Part shown: one piece after another, positions 35,729 to 44,246 of the stretch
How positions within the stretch are numbered: position 1 is the first letter of the stretch
Layout: the number at the start of each line of letters is the position of its first letter
NCBI RefSeq assembly: GCF_000724545.1
Contig: NZ_JHBV01000022.1
Span: forward strand, 83,145 to 147,144
Length of the DNA stretch: 64,000 nucleotides
DNA from: Aureispira sp. CCB-QB1
Lineage (GTDB): Bacteria; Bacteroidota; Bacteroidia; Chitinophagales; Saprospiraceae
Reading direction: 5' to 3'
Translations under genes and position numbers: made by a program
The notes under the pieces: generated by a model
Database searches by the model: none
What the model saw: the letters and a program-made list of their open reading frames with translations, nothing else
What the model was told of the DNA's origin: nothing

Positions 35729-36145
35729 ATGATTCAACCCAAAAATATTAGTAGCAAACTATTATTTACCTGTTTACTTTGTTTCTTTCTTACCCACCTA
35801 TGCATTGCACAAGTAAGTAAGAAGACATACCAAACAATTATAGCAAGTGATATAGACGTTCTTAGACTTAATATCGAAGATGCCACTGTGGAACTAAAAG
35901 AAACCAAAGGGACTCGTATCTTGGTTGAAACAGCTATTAAGCTATCTGTTCCCAATGATGCGTTGCTAAATTTTGTCATAGGCAATGGGCGCTATGAATT
36001 GGTACAAACTAAAGATGTTTCTAAACGAGAACTATTGTTAGAAACTAAAAAAGATAAAAACGTCATTGTTGTAAAAGGAGAAATATGTGCCGAAAGCGTT
36101 GTTTATACCATTTATGTTCCCGCTTCTATGAAGGCTATTAAATAA
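35729..36145 (+). CDS. Secreted protein, DUF4097-like start
   Basis: 138 residues with a signal peptide (about 1-28, ending I-A-Q). The mature part 'IDVLRLNIEDATVELKETKGTRILVETAIKL' is the repetitive beta-helix start typical of putative adhesin (DUF4097-type) proteins, and it ends at 'IYVPASMKAIK' where such proteins normally continue. It is therefore short for the family and may be a truncated or minimal version. No partner gene is evident: the next gene converges on it. Confidence 0.65.
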   Translation: MIQPKNISSKLLFTCLLCFFLTHLCIAQVSKKTYQTIIASDIDVLRLNIEDATVELKETKGTRILVETAIKLSVPNDALLNFVIGNGRYELVQTKDVSKRELLLETKKDKNVIVVKGEICAESVVYTIYVPASMKAIK

Positions 36146-36156
36146 TCGTAAAACGT

Positions 36157-36759
36157 CTAATCTTTTTCATAAAAATCAGCTCTTCGTCGCTCGACTTCTA
36201 ACAAAAAATTTTTTCGGTTGCGTAAGAAAAAGCCAAAGCTTATCGACATAAATACCAATCCTATCAAAACCCATTTCGTCAATGTGGCTATATTGCTAGA
36301 ATAGACAACCATAGGCAATTGTTTTGGGAAAGAAATCAATAAAAATGCAATGTGTGTATTTTCTATATAATCAACTAAAATAACCACCAATGGCAATAGA
36401 ATCAGCATACGATATTTGGTTGCTCTAAACAAAAACACCAAGATCAAACTCATAAACGCCCCATACAATAAAGGGAATAAACTATCTAAAATTAAAGTAC
36501 TAAAGACACAAATAGTTCGACCGCTTACTCCATAAGCTTCTATCTGTGCGTATGCCATTTGTGGAGTATAGTTAAACATGGCATCTAATAATTGTATCCT
36601 TGTATTCCCTTCCTCCATTTTTTGACCAACTCCAACAAATAAAGCAGCAACCGCCAAGGTTAGAGCACAAGAACAAGTTCCTATAAATAGTACCCAGAGA
36701 TTTCTTTTACTATAACTACGGACAATAAAATCAATCAACATATCAATTTTAAATTTCAT
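36157..36759 (-). CDS. Multi-pass inner membrane protein, unknown
   Basis: 200 residues with about five hydrophobic segments and a short basic C-terminus ('RNRKNFLLEVERRRADFYEKD'). No family signature is recognised. It lies 10 bases downstream of pdxH on the same strand, so co-transcription is likely. The context does not reveal a role. Confidence 0.7.
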   Translation of the reverse strand: MKFKIDMLIDFIVRSYSKRNLWVLFIGTCSCALTLAVAALFVGVGQKMEEGNTRIQLLDAMFNYTPQMAYAQIEAYGVSGRTICVFSTLILDSLFPLLYGAFMSLILVFLFRATKYRMLILLPLVVILVDYIENTHIAFLLISFPKQLPMVVYSSNIATLTKWVLIGLVFMSISFGFFLRNRKNFLLEVERRRADFYEKD

Positions 36760-36769
36760 ACCAATAGGG

Positions 36770-37432
36770 TTAGGGAGCCAAACGCTCTATGGTCCACTTT
36801 GCAGGATTTAAATCAGTTAATGTGTATAATAAACGATCGTGCAAGCGGCTACTTCTACCCTGCCAAAACTCTACTTTATATGGTTTTACGATATAACCTC
36901 CCCAATGTGGCGGTTTGGGTAACTTGTCGGTATTGGCGTATTGTTCTGATAACTGAACCACATTTTTTTCCAAAATATCTCGATTCTCCAAGACTTGGCT
37001 TTGTGGCGATGCCCAAGCTCCGATTTGACTTCCTTTGGGGCGACTTTGAAAATATTTTGTAGATTGTTCTTCGGTTAGTTGGTAAGCCATTCCTTGAATG
37101 CGAACTTGTCGTTGCAATGCCTCCCAAAAAAAGACCAAAGATACATTGGGGTTTTCTTTTAATTCTTGTCCTTTGTGGCTGTCATAATTGGTATAAAAAC
37201 AAAAGCCATCTTCGCTCACTCCTTTCAATAAAACAATACGAGCAGAAGGAACCCCTTCTTTGTTTGCTGTTGCTAAGGTCATTATATTAGGTTCTCCTGT
37301 CTTCGTATCCTGTGCCTCTTTAAACCATTTTTTAAATTGACGAATTGGCGATTCAAAAACATCTGACTCTTCTAAAACATCTAAACTATAGTCTTCTCGT
37401 AAGTCCTCTATATTCATTTTATTTTCGTCCAT
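36770..37432 (-). CDS. pdxH: Pyridoxamine 5'-phosphate oxidase
   Basis: 220 residues, the normal length. FMN- and substrate-binding segments are intact: 'PSARIVLLKG' with the flavin-site Arg, 'FYTNYDSHKGQEL', 'FFWEALQRQVRIQG', 'RPKGSQIGAWASPQSQ' and the C-terminal signature 'VEFWQGRSSRLHDRL'. The ending 'WTIERLAP' is the family's conserved C-terminus. The enzyme oxidises pyridoxine or pyridoxamine phosphate to pyridoxal phosphate in the cytosol, using FMN and O2. It heads a two-gene unit with the membrane protein downstream. Confidence 0.97.
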   Translation of the reverse strand: MDENKMNIEDLREDYSLDVLEESDVFESPIRQFKKWFKEAQDTKTGEPNIMTLATANKEGVPSARIVLLKGVSEDGFCFYTNYDSHKGQELKENPNVSLVFFWEALQRQVRIQGMAYQLTEEQSTKYFQSRPKGSQIGAWASPQSQVLENRDILEKNVVQLSEQYANTDKLPKPPHWGGYIVKPYKVEFWQGRSSRLHDRLLYTLTDLNPAKWTIERLAP

Positions 37433-37844
37433 CTTATTTGATTTATTCTTTTGATAATGCCGTTTGCGCCCGACTTTTCTCTATTCACAATATTACAAAA
37501 AAAATAGTGTACTATGCTCCAAATGAACACGAATTATTTCAATTTTCATCCTTTAAAAAAACGAATTATCTAAAATATAATCTTTGCTTATTTAATTTTT
37601 AAAACAACAAAAAAAACACACATAAAACACTATTATTCAAATAATTAACAAAAAAAAAACTATAATTAAAGCAACTTTTTAGACACAAACTTCATTCTTT
37701 GGAATAAAAAATAAGCAAGAACTTCATACGGAACAAATTAGAGGATAAAATTTGTAGCTGCCAATATCATCTTTTTCCTTTACTTAATCGTTCATACCTA
37801 TATTCATCAATAATTCATATAATCTCCATAATTTTTAACGTTCC
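37433..37844. other. AT-rich divergent promoter region
   Basis: 412 bases between the divergent pdxH and the T9SS protein at 37845. It has several A/T tracts but no distinct promoter that I can call, and no gene. Confidence 0.4.
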
Positions 37845-39326
37845 ATGAGATTTCCCCTAGTAATAATATGGTGTGTTGCTTTCAGCCACAGTCTATTCGG
37901 ACAAGCACGTTCTTTATTAAATTCGGATTTTGAAACACCTGTCATTGGTACCGCCAACAGTTTCTTTCTTTTTCAGGACTCATTGGTAGATGGTTGGAGC
38001 ACAACCGCTAGTTCTAACTTAATAGAGTTTTGGCGAAATGCTCACAATGGGGTTACTGCTGCAAGTGGTCAACAGCACATCGAAATGAATGCAACCGAGC
38101 CCGCAGATTTGTATTTCGATGTTTGTATGTTTGATAATGAATCCCTAAACTGGTCTTTTTATCATAGGGGAAGGTCAGGAATAGACAGTGCCCGTTTATT
38201 AATTGGTCCGCCCAATGCCGAGGTAGAAATCATCCGATTTGGAACCAACAATACGAGCTGGATACAATATGCAGGTAGTTATACCAATACACATGGAAAC
38301 GCTAGCATTCGTTTTAAGCTTCAACCTCTTCATACTGCTTCTAATAACTTGACAATAGGAAATTTTATTGACAAAGTAGAAGTTACGGGATTGGCTCCTC
38401 TAGTAGAGTTTGAGCAAATTCAATATAACGATACCGAAAATAGCGGTGGCAATATCCCAAAACTTCTGGTCAATGGTGCCATACCATCTGGGGGCTTATC
38501 TATTGATTTGGTGATAACAGGAGGAAATGCACAATTGGGTTTGGATTATAATCATACACAACGGTTTATAATCCCCGAAGGTATTTACGATGGGACATCC
38601 AACACAGCTCTTAGTATTCAAAGTAATTTGAGTATCAGTGATGATAACCTAAACGAACCTGATGAAACTATCGAAATTTCGCTTGCCAATCCACAAGGGA
38701 ACTTGCTAATTAACGATGCTAACTGCAATGGGCAAATTAATCGCGTAACGACTTATACCATTCTTGATGATGATGCTACCTTGCCAATAGAACTTTCTTC
38801 TTTTGAAGCGTCAAGCGACTGCCAACAAACGCTATTACAATGGAGTACTACGTCTGAACTAAACAATAACTATTTTAAAATAGAACATAGTCTGGATGGA
38901 AGCAGCTGGGCAACAATAGGCAAAATACTTGGTCAAGGGAATAGCACCCAAACTCAATATTATCAATATATGCATTCGCAAGTATTTAGTCAAAGTTACT
39001 ATAGACTTACTCAAATTGATTTTGATGGAAGTTTTAGCCATTCTCCCATTGTTTCAAGAGCTGCTCCTAATTGTAACTTAAATACCAATATAGCCCTTTA
39101 TCCTAATCCTGTTATAAAACAAAATATGGTACATCTAGCCATCAACACGGCATCAATAAGTCCTTTACAAGTAAAAGTAATTGATGTTTGTGGGCGAACA
39201 TTATTTAAAGAAAAAGTAGACTCCCATCACCATCTACTTAGTACCCAAAACTTGCCTTCGGGAGTTTATCAAGTTGTTATTGAAACTACCAATAGTCATT
39301 TTATCCGTCGATTAATCATTCAATAG
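37845..39326 (+). CDS. T9SS surface protein with Calx-beta-like domain (paralogue 1)
   Basis: 493 residues. A signal peptide (1-20) ends F-G-Q. Residues about 25-185 form a jelly-roll-like region ('LNSDFETP', 'VDGWSTT', 'IEFWRNAHNGV', 'GQQHIEMNA') common in Bacteroidota secreted proteins. Next comes a Calx-beta-like domain (about 190-315) with 'GLDYNHTQRFIIPEG' and the acidic 'DDNLNEPDETIEISL'. A fibronectin-like segment 'IELSSFEASSDCQQTLLQWST' follows, and then the T9SS sorting domain ('YPNPVIKQN' ... 'LPSGVYQVVIET'). It should be secreted and anchored on the cell surface. It is a tandem paralogue of the next gene, with the same length and domain order. Confidence 0.9.
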   Translation: MRFPLVIIWCVAFSHSLFGQARSLLNSDFETPVIGTANSFFLFQDSLVDGWSTTASSNLIEFWRNAHNGVTAASGQQHIEMNATEPADLYFDVCMFDNESLNWSFYHRGRSGIDSARLLIGPPNAEVEIIRFGTNNTSWIQYAGSYTNTHGNASIRFKLQPLHTASNNLTIGNFIDKVEVTGLAPLVEFEQIQYNDTENSGGNIPKLLVNGAIPSGGLSIDLVITGGNAQLGLDYNHTQRFIIPEGIYDGTSNTALSIQSNLSISDDNLNEPDETIEISLANPQGNLLINDANCNGQINRVTTYTILDDDATLPIELSSFEASSDCQQTLLQWSTTSELNNNYFKIEHSLDGSSWATIGKILGQGNSTQTQYYQYMHSQVFSQSYYRLTQIDFDGSFSHSPIVSRAAPNCNLNTNIALYPNPVIKQNMVHLAINTASISPLQVKVIDVCGRTLFKEKVDSHHHLLSTQNLPSGVYQVVIETTNSHFIRRLIIQ

Positions 39327-39523
39327 GGTTCTAGAGCTATGTTAGCATTTTTCATTGATTCATTTTTTATAGTCATTGTGTTAACAAAAGCTCCCAATTT
39401 CATATTTTTTATAACACATTGATTACTAAATTAAAAATCAAACTTTCTCTCAATCCTAGTACCTAGCAGTATTACAGCAAAAATAAACAATTTTCCTCCT
39501 ATTCATTTGCCCCAAAAACAGAT

Positions 39524-39555
39524 TGTTAAAGTTTATTGGAGACATACTAACCTTG
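39524..39555 (+). promoter_or_regulatory. Putative promoter for paralogue 2
   Basis: TTG at 39524-39526 and TAACCTTG at 39548-39555 are 21 bases apart, which fits the Bacteroidota -33/-7 layout with one deviation from TAnnTTTG. The start codon lies about 140 bases downstream, so a long leader would result. Confidence 0.35.
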
Positions 39556-39697
39556 CAACCATTTGGCGTTTCCATTGTCTATAGGTTTAAGAATATTATT
39601 TTTTAACTGTAATTGTATCTAATTTTCTTTCGTCCCTACCCCACAAGAAAATTAGAGAAAATTTGAATAAACTATTATATCAAATTCCCAACTTGTA

Positions 39698-41176
39698 ATG
39701 AAAGTTCTAATCGTCTCGTTATTAGTCTGCTGCATGCCCCTAACCATGTTCAGCCAGGCTCGTGTTATTCTAAATTCTGATTTTGAAACACCCACCAATC
39801 CCCCCAATTCCTTTAGATTCTACCATCATTCCCTAGTAGATGGTTGGAGCAGTACTTCTAGTTCTGGGTTGATGGAATTTTGGAGAAGTCCTTTTAATGG
39901 GGTAACCTCTGCTAGTGGTCAGCAACACATCGAATTAAATGCAACACAACCTTCGGATTTGTATGTTGAAATTTGTATGTTCAACAATGAATCTTTTACA
40001 TGGTCATTTTACCATCGAGGTCGTTCTGGCTTAGATAGTGCTCGTTTGTTAATTGGTCCTCCTGGTGCTGAAGTCCAAATACTTCGTTTTGGAACAGGAA
40101 ATACGAATTGGGTCCAATACACTGGAAATTATACCAATACACATGGTAACACTCTAATTAGAATCCTCTTGCAGCCCATTAGTACGGCTTCAGGAAATCA
40201 AACTGTTGGCAACTTTATAGATTTGGTAGAAATTACAGGACTAGCTCCTGTCGTAGAATTTGAAAAAAATGCTTATAGTGACACAGAAGCTAGCGGTGGC
40301 AATATTCCTAATTTGATTGTAAATGGTCGTGTTCCATCTGGTGGTTTGGGTGTCGATTTGAATATAACCGGTGGTTCTGCATCTTCGTCTAATGACTTCA
40401 ACCATACCACTACGTTTATCATTCCTGAAGGAAATTATGATGGTTCTCCTAGTTCGGTGGTAAGTATTGCGCCCAATTTTAGCGTCAACGACGATTTTAT
40501 AGATGAACCAGACGAAGATGTCGTTCTTACACTTGCTAATCCGCAAGGAGGATTAATCATTAGTGATGCCAACTGTGATGCACAAGCCAATCGTTCTACA
40601 AGGTATACTATTCTAGATGAAGACATTACGTTCCCTATCGAACTTTCATCTTTTACAGCATTTAGTGATTGCGAACAGACGCAGTTGAGTTGGAGTACTG
40701 CAATGGAACTCAACAACAACTATTTCCAAATAGAGCACAGTGTGGATGGAATCAACTGGACTAAAATTGGTCAAGTTCCTAGTAGAGGCAACAGTACAGA
40801 AACACAACATTATGATTTTCTTTTCAAGGAAATATTTGTCCAGAACTATTTTAGGCTTCGACAAGTAGATTTTGATGGGAGTTTTAGTTACTCTCCCATT
40901 GTTACAACTAAACTTACTGATTGTAATTTAGATGCCAATATCTTGGTCTACCCCAATCCTGTTCACCACTCTAATACAGTCAGTGTTAAAGTAAACACAT
41001 TGATAAAAGAGCCCTTACAACTAAGAATTATTGATATGTGTGGGCGGCTTTTGATGGAAGAACAAGTGCATCAAAATAGACATGATCTTAATATTGAGCA
41101 CTTATCACCAGGAGTTTATCAGGTGTTGGTGGAGACAGCAAATACACATTTTGTTCGTCGATTAATCATTCAATAA
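39698..41176 (+). CDS. T9SS surface protein with Calx-beta-like domain (paralogue 2)
   Basis: 492 residues with the same architecture as paralogue 1: signal peptide ending F-S-Q, jelly-roll-like region ('VDGWSSTSSSGLMEFWRSP'), Calx-beta-like domain ('NDDFIDEPDEDVVLTLANPQ'), fibronectin-like segment and a T9SS sorting domain ('VYPNPVHHSNTV' ... 'LSPGVYQVLVET'). The two proteins are alike over their whole length, including the final 'FVRRLIIQ', so a recent tandem duplication is likely. Differences cluster on predicted loops of the first domain. They could display related but distinct ligands. A terminator follows. Confidence 0.9.
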   Translation: MKVLIVSLLVCCMPLTMFSQARVILNSDFETPTNPPNSFRFYHHSLVDGWSSTSSSGLMEFWRSPFNGVTSASGQQHIELNATQPSDLYVEICMFNNESFTWSFYHRGRSGLDSARLLIGPPGAEVQILRFGTGNTNWVQYTGNYTNTHGNTLIRILLQPISTASGNQTVGNFIDLVEITGLAPVVEFEKNAYSDTEASGGNIPNLIVNGRVPSGGLGVDLNITGGSASSSNDFNHTTTFIIPEGNYDGSPSSVVSIAPNFSVNDDFIDEPDEDVVLTLANPQGGLIISDANCDAQANRSTRYTILDEDITFPIELSSFTAFSDCEQTQLSWSTAMELNNNYFQIEHSVDGINWTKIGQVPSRGNSTETQHYDFLFKEIFVQNYFRLRQVDFDGSFSYSPIVTTKLTDCNLDANILVYPNPVHHSNTVSVKVNTLIKEPLQLRIIDMCGRLLMEEQVHQNRHDLNIEHLSPGVYQVLVETANTHFVRRLIIQ

Positions 41177-41183
41177 AATAGAT

Positions 41184-41218
41184 AAAAAGGGGATGGTGTT
41201 TAGCATCATCCCCTTTTT
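41184..41218 (+). terminator. Terminator after tandem T9SS genes
   Basis: Stem AAAAAGGGGATG/CATCCCCTTTTT with a short loop and a T-run forming part of the 3' arm. It begins eight bases past the stop at 41176. Confidence 0.85.
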
Positions 41219-41228
41219 AGTATTCTAC

Positions 41229-41444
41229 TCATTCGTAGCAATGTTTATGTTTCTTTTTTCGAGTGTATTCTTTTTTGCTTTTATGAATGTGATTTATTTT
41301 GCTATATCCATGCGGATTTTCTTCTAGATAGCGTTCTCTCTCTGCGGCTCCTAATGCTTTTTCCAAATCTACAGCTACTGCCAACAACTGTTTTCGTTTA
41401 GACTTTTGAACGTTGCTTTGTCGTCGTTTTTTATTCATTTTCAT
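41229..41444 (-). CDS. Small very basic protein
   Basis: 71 residues from the ATG at 41444; a TTG at 41462 is a poorer start. It opens 'MKMNKKRRQ' and more than a third of all residues are Lys or Arg, with a central helix 'LAVAVDLEKALGAAERERYLEE' and a His/Lys-rich tail. Such composition suggests nucleic-acid binding, perhaps nucleoid- or ribosome-associated. No family is recognised. It is flanked by a terminator on one side and a repeat element on the other. Confidence 0.5.
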   Translation of the reverse strand: MKMNKKRRQSNVQKSKRKQLLAVAVDLEKALGAAERERYLEENPHGYSKINHIHKSKKEYTRKKKHKHCYE

Positions 41445-41462
41445 GGTATTGAGTTTTAACAA

Positions 41463-41662
41463 TAGTTAGCTGCGCTGCTACTACGTGGTCGTTGAAAAAC
41501 TTTATTGGTTTGATAACCAGCAAGTTACACCTTTGCTGCGTTTTGTGTTAAAATCTTAATTATCAAACTAATATAAATGTACTTTTTTATCTTTTTGGTA
41601 AAAAAGTAAACAACTAAGCGATAGCGATCTCACGACCGCAGGGAGCTAATCAACGAACTACT
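41463..41662. repeat. MITE-like intergenic repeat, near-complete copy
   Basis: Starts with TAGTTAGCTGCGCTGCTACT and the end GTGGTCGTTGAAAAAC, contains the inner inverted arms GGTTTGATAACC and TTATCAAACTAATA, and ends CAACGAACTAC. It is inverted relative to the copy at 46404-46600 and fills the gap between two minus-strand genes. Confidence 0.75.
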
Positions 41663-41779
41663 ATTTTAATTAACACTCCGTTTTTTTGTGTTCAAAAAAA
41701 AATCTACGAAGTATTATTTGATACAATACTCTTACAACACCTTACTATATCTTATTTGTTCCGTTCTATCTCATTTTCT

Positions 41780-42190
41780 TTACAAATCCTTTTGCTGTTC
41801 TGCTAAGACAGCCAATTTATCAAAAAAGTTTTTATTGATTTTATACCCCGTCCTAAATAAGATATACTCTCCCTCTCCTTCAATCCGAACATCATCCTCT
41901 ACAAAAACCAAGTGCAAATCTTTGAATAGGATAGCCCAAGCAAAATTATCCAAAGACTTATGAATGTGTACTAAAATACCATTCGGTCGTATCTCTATAT
42001 TGCTATAAGTCAGATAATGTGATGGATTAATATAAGGTAAAAACACAGAGCTAGATGCCTCGATAATCATCCGTTTAGAGCCAATACCACCTTGTCTGAT
42101 TCGATATAAAAACGGAAAAGATTTCCCCATCAATGCATTCATTGCTTCAACTGTTTTGCGAAGATTATGAGTAGTATCAAATATTGGCAT
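41780..42190 (-). CDS. Cytosolic protein of unknown function
   Basis: 136 residues, soluble, mixed alpha/beta, with two hydrophobic strands ('GILVHIHKSL', 'WAILFKDLHLVFVEDD') and a charged C-terminal helix. No signal peptide or known motif. The composition is that of an ordinary cytosolic protein and the Met start is unambiguous, so I take it as real. Family unknown. Confidence 0.6.
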   Translation of the reverse strand: MPIFDTTHNLRKTVEAMNALMGKSFPFLYRIRQGGIGSKRMIIEASSSVFLPYINPSHYLTYSNIEIRPNGILVHIHKSLDNFAWAILFKDLHLVFVEDDVRIEGEGEYILFRTGYKINKNFFDKLAVLAEQQKDL

Positions 42191-42268
42191 ATATTCTTTT
42201 TTAGGTTTACCAACAACTGTTTTCTATCCGATTGGCACGCTTAAAAAACATTCGTTTTAATTTATTAG

Positions 42269-42432
42269 TACTCCGTTGATTTTTTAGTTTTTCTACGAAC
42301 CCGCAGGCTCACGAAGTAAAAACGTAAAAAAGCATCTTGCATTAGTTTGATTACCAGCCTTTTAGTGCAAAGGTCAACAAAAAAAAACACATCTTACTGA
42401 TAATCAAACTAATACGATTTTTCAACGGAGTA
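42269..42432. repeat. MITE-like intergenic repeat, complete 164-base copy
   Basis: Perfect terminal inverted repeats TACTCCGTTGA and TCAACGGAGTA. Inside them are inverted arms around ATTAGTTTGATTA and TAATCAAACTAAT with a short central loop. It carries no coding sequence. This is the best-preserved copy for defining the ends. Confidence 0.8.
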
Positions 42433-42837
42433 ATGATTTATAACAATTCCCTATATTTTCTAATTGACAAAAGCTAGTCTCTTACAGCGAAAGAAAGCAA
42501 CCAGCAAAATTGCATACAAAAACGTCATTCCTCTCTCTAAAACTTTTGATTCTCAAAAACTTGCCATCACAACCTCTAAAAACTAATCTACGATAAGGCA
42601 TATACAATTATTCTTATTATCTTAATTTTTGAATTATTAATAGTTTATTTTTAAATTATACCAAATTGATAATCAACAGAATAGCCCCAACAACCAATTT
42701 AAACAAACCTCTATTTAACAACAACATACATAATTATTATTAACAGATAATAATTATATTAATACAATTTCACTATAAGAATCTTTCAACTCCTTCAACA
42801 GTATATTTTATACATTGTTGATTACTTTAATAAAATT

Positions 42838-44019
42838 ATGAACCACCTCAAAGACTTTTTTTATTATTCTCGAATCGAACGCAATGGTGTAATTACCTTA
42901 CTTGTTATTCTACTTTTGTTAATTTTTTTGCCTTATACCTATACTTTTTTTGTTACCCCTCCTCTAACAGACTTTACCGACTGGAAAGCAGACATCGAGG
43001 CATTTGAAGAAGGAATTTCGCAAAAACCAATTGCTAAACATTCTACAACCCAAAAGACCCAAAACTGGAACATGAAGGCAATTAGAGGCGAAAAAGAAGC
43101 TGTCACTACTCTAAAACCTCAAAAATTTAATCCCAATACAGTAGATGCAATGGATTTGGAAGCCATGGGATTGCCTGTTAAAACAATCACAAGTATCTTG
43201 AAATATAGAGCTAAAGGTGGTCAATTTAAAGACAAAGAATCTTTAGAAAAAATATACACCTTGTCCTCCGAACATTATCAACAATTGTATCCATTTATAG
43301 ACCTAAAAAGCAGAGCAGAAGTGTTGACGCAAAAAACAGCTACAGCATCAACAATTTCCAAACCACTTCCCCCCGCATTTGATTTTGATCCCAATACAGC
43401 CACAGGCGAACATTTCGAAGCTTTAGGCTTAGCAAGCAACACCATTCGAAGTATCTTAAACTACCGAGAAAAAGGAGGGCGATTCAGACAAATAGAAGAT
43501 TTTAAGAAAATATATACGTTACCTGATAGTGTTTACCAACATCTCAAAGCCCATATTAAAATTGTCCAGCAACCCACCTATACTTCTTCAAAGACGTACT
43601 CCCCAAAAACGTATCAGAAAATTGATATTAATACTGCTAGTTTAGAAGACTTTCAACAATTTAGGGGAATTGGTCCTTCTTATGCCAAACGTATTCTAAA
43701 ACTAAAAGAGAGCTTAGGAGGCTTCCTTAATAGCCAACAAGTCGGAGAACTATACAAATTGCCAGATTCTACCTTCCAATCAATGTTGCCCTATCTCGAA
43801 TGTGCGCCCATTGAGGTTCGAAAAATCAATATCAATACTGCTACCTTGGACGAACTAAAGGCACATCCTTATCTTCGTTGGTTTCACGCCAAAGCGATTA
43901 TTCATTATCGAGAAACAGAAGGACCTTGGAAAAGTGTTGATTTAATCCAAATTTTGACAGAATTTGATGATGGTAAAGGAACATTTCAAAAGGTCAAACC
44001 TTATTTAACCGTTCAATAG
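42838..44019 (+). CDS. Membrane-anchored four-HhH ComEA-like protein
   Basis: 393 residues. One membrane segment near residues 18-40 is followed by a linker and four helix-hairpin-helix repeats, each opening with an 'F/I-N/D-x-N-T-A/V' strand: at about 100, 182, 262 and 335. The third reads 'IDINTASLEDFQQFRGIGPSYAKRIL', the canonical ComEA/HhH_3 form. HhH pairs bind the DNA backbone non-specifically. ComEA acts in DNA uptake at the cell surface in competent bacteria; a similar role is plausible here, but most ComEA proteins have only one HhH pair and no other competence gene is nearby. Confidence 0.88.
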   Translation: MNHLKDFFYYSRIERNGVITLLVILLLLIFLPYTYTFFVTPPLTDFTDWKADIEAFEEGISQKPIAKHSTTQKTQNWNMKAIRGEKEAVTTLKPQKFNPNTVDAMDLEAMGLPVKTITSILKYRAKGGQFKDKESLEKIYTLSSEHYQQLYPFIDLKSRAEVLTQKTATASTISKPLPPAFDFDPNTATGEHFEALGLASNTIRSILNYREKGGRFRQIEDFKKIYTLPDSVYQHLKAHIKIVQQPTYTSSKTYSPKTYQKIDINTASLEDFQQFRGIGPSYAKRILKLKESLGGFLNSQQVGELYKLPDSTFQSMLPYLECAPIEVRKININTATLDELKAHPYLRWFHAKAIIHYRETEGPWKSVDLIQILTEFDDGKGTFQKVKPYLTVQ

Positions 44020-44202
44020 TAACTCTTTTTGCCAGACTCTCGTTTATATAACTACGAATCTCCCAAGTCGAATTCCACAACAAAATGAATTATTTGGTTG
44101 TTAAAAAAGATGATATACCCACAAAACGTACTAGAATATTGAAAAATTTAGCCTTGCAAACATCATATTTGTAGTCTAGTTTCATATTGTTGGAGTACTT
44201 TC

Positions 44203-44210
44203 TATCTTTG
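44203..44210 (+). promoter_or_regulatory. Putative -7 element for sulfotransferase
   Basis: TATCTTTG is a perfect TAnnTTTG match 36 bases before the ATG at 44247. It lies downstream of the alternative TTG start at 44187, which argues against that longer reading. Confidence 0.45.
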
Positions 44211-44246
44211 CAGTTAAAATTATATAGTCCAGTGAGAAAAAGAAAA

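Noticed and set aside
44187..44246. TTG start that would lengthen the sulfotransferase
   Set aside because: A -7-like TATCTTTG lies downstream of it, and the ATG at 44247 gives the expected family N-terminus.
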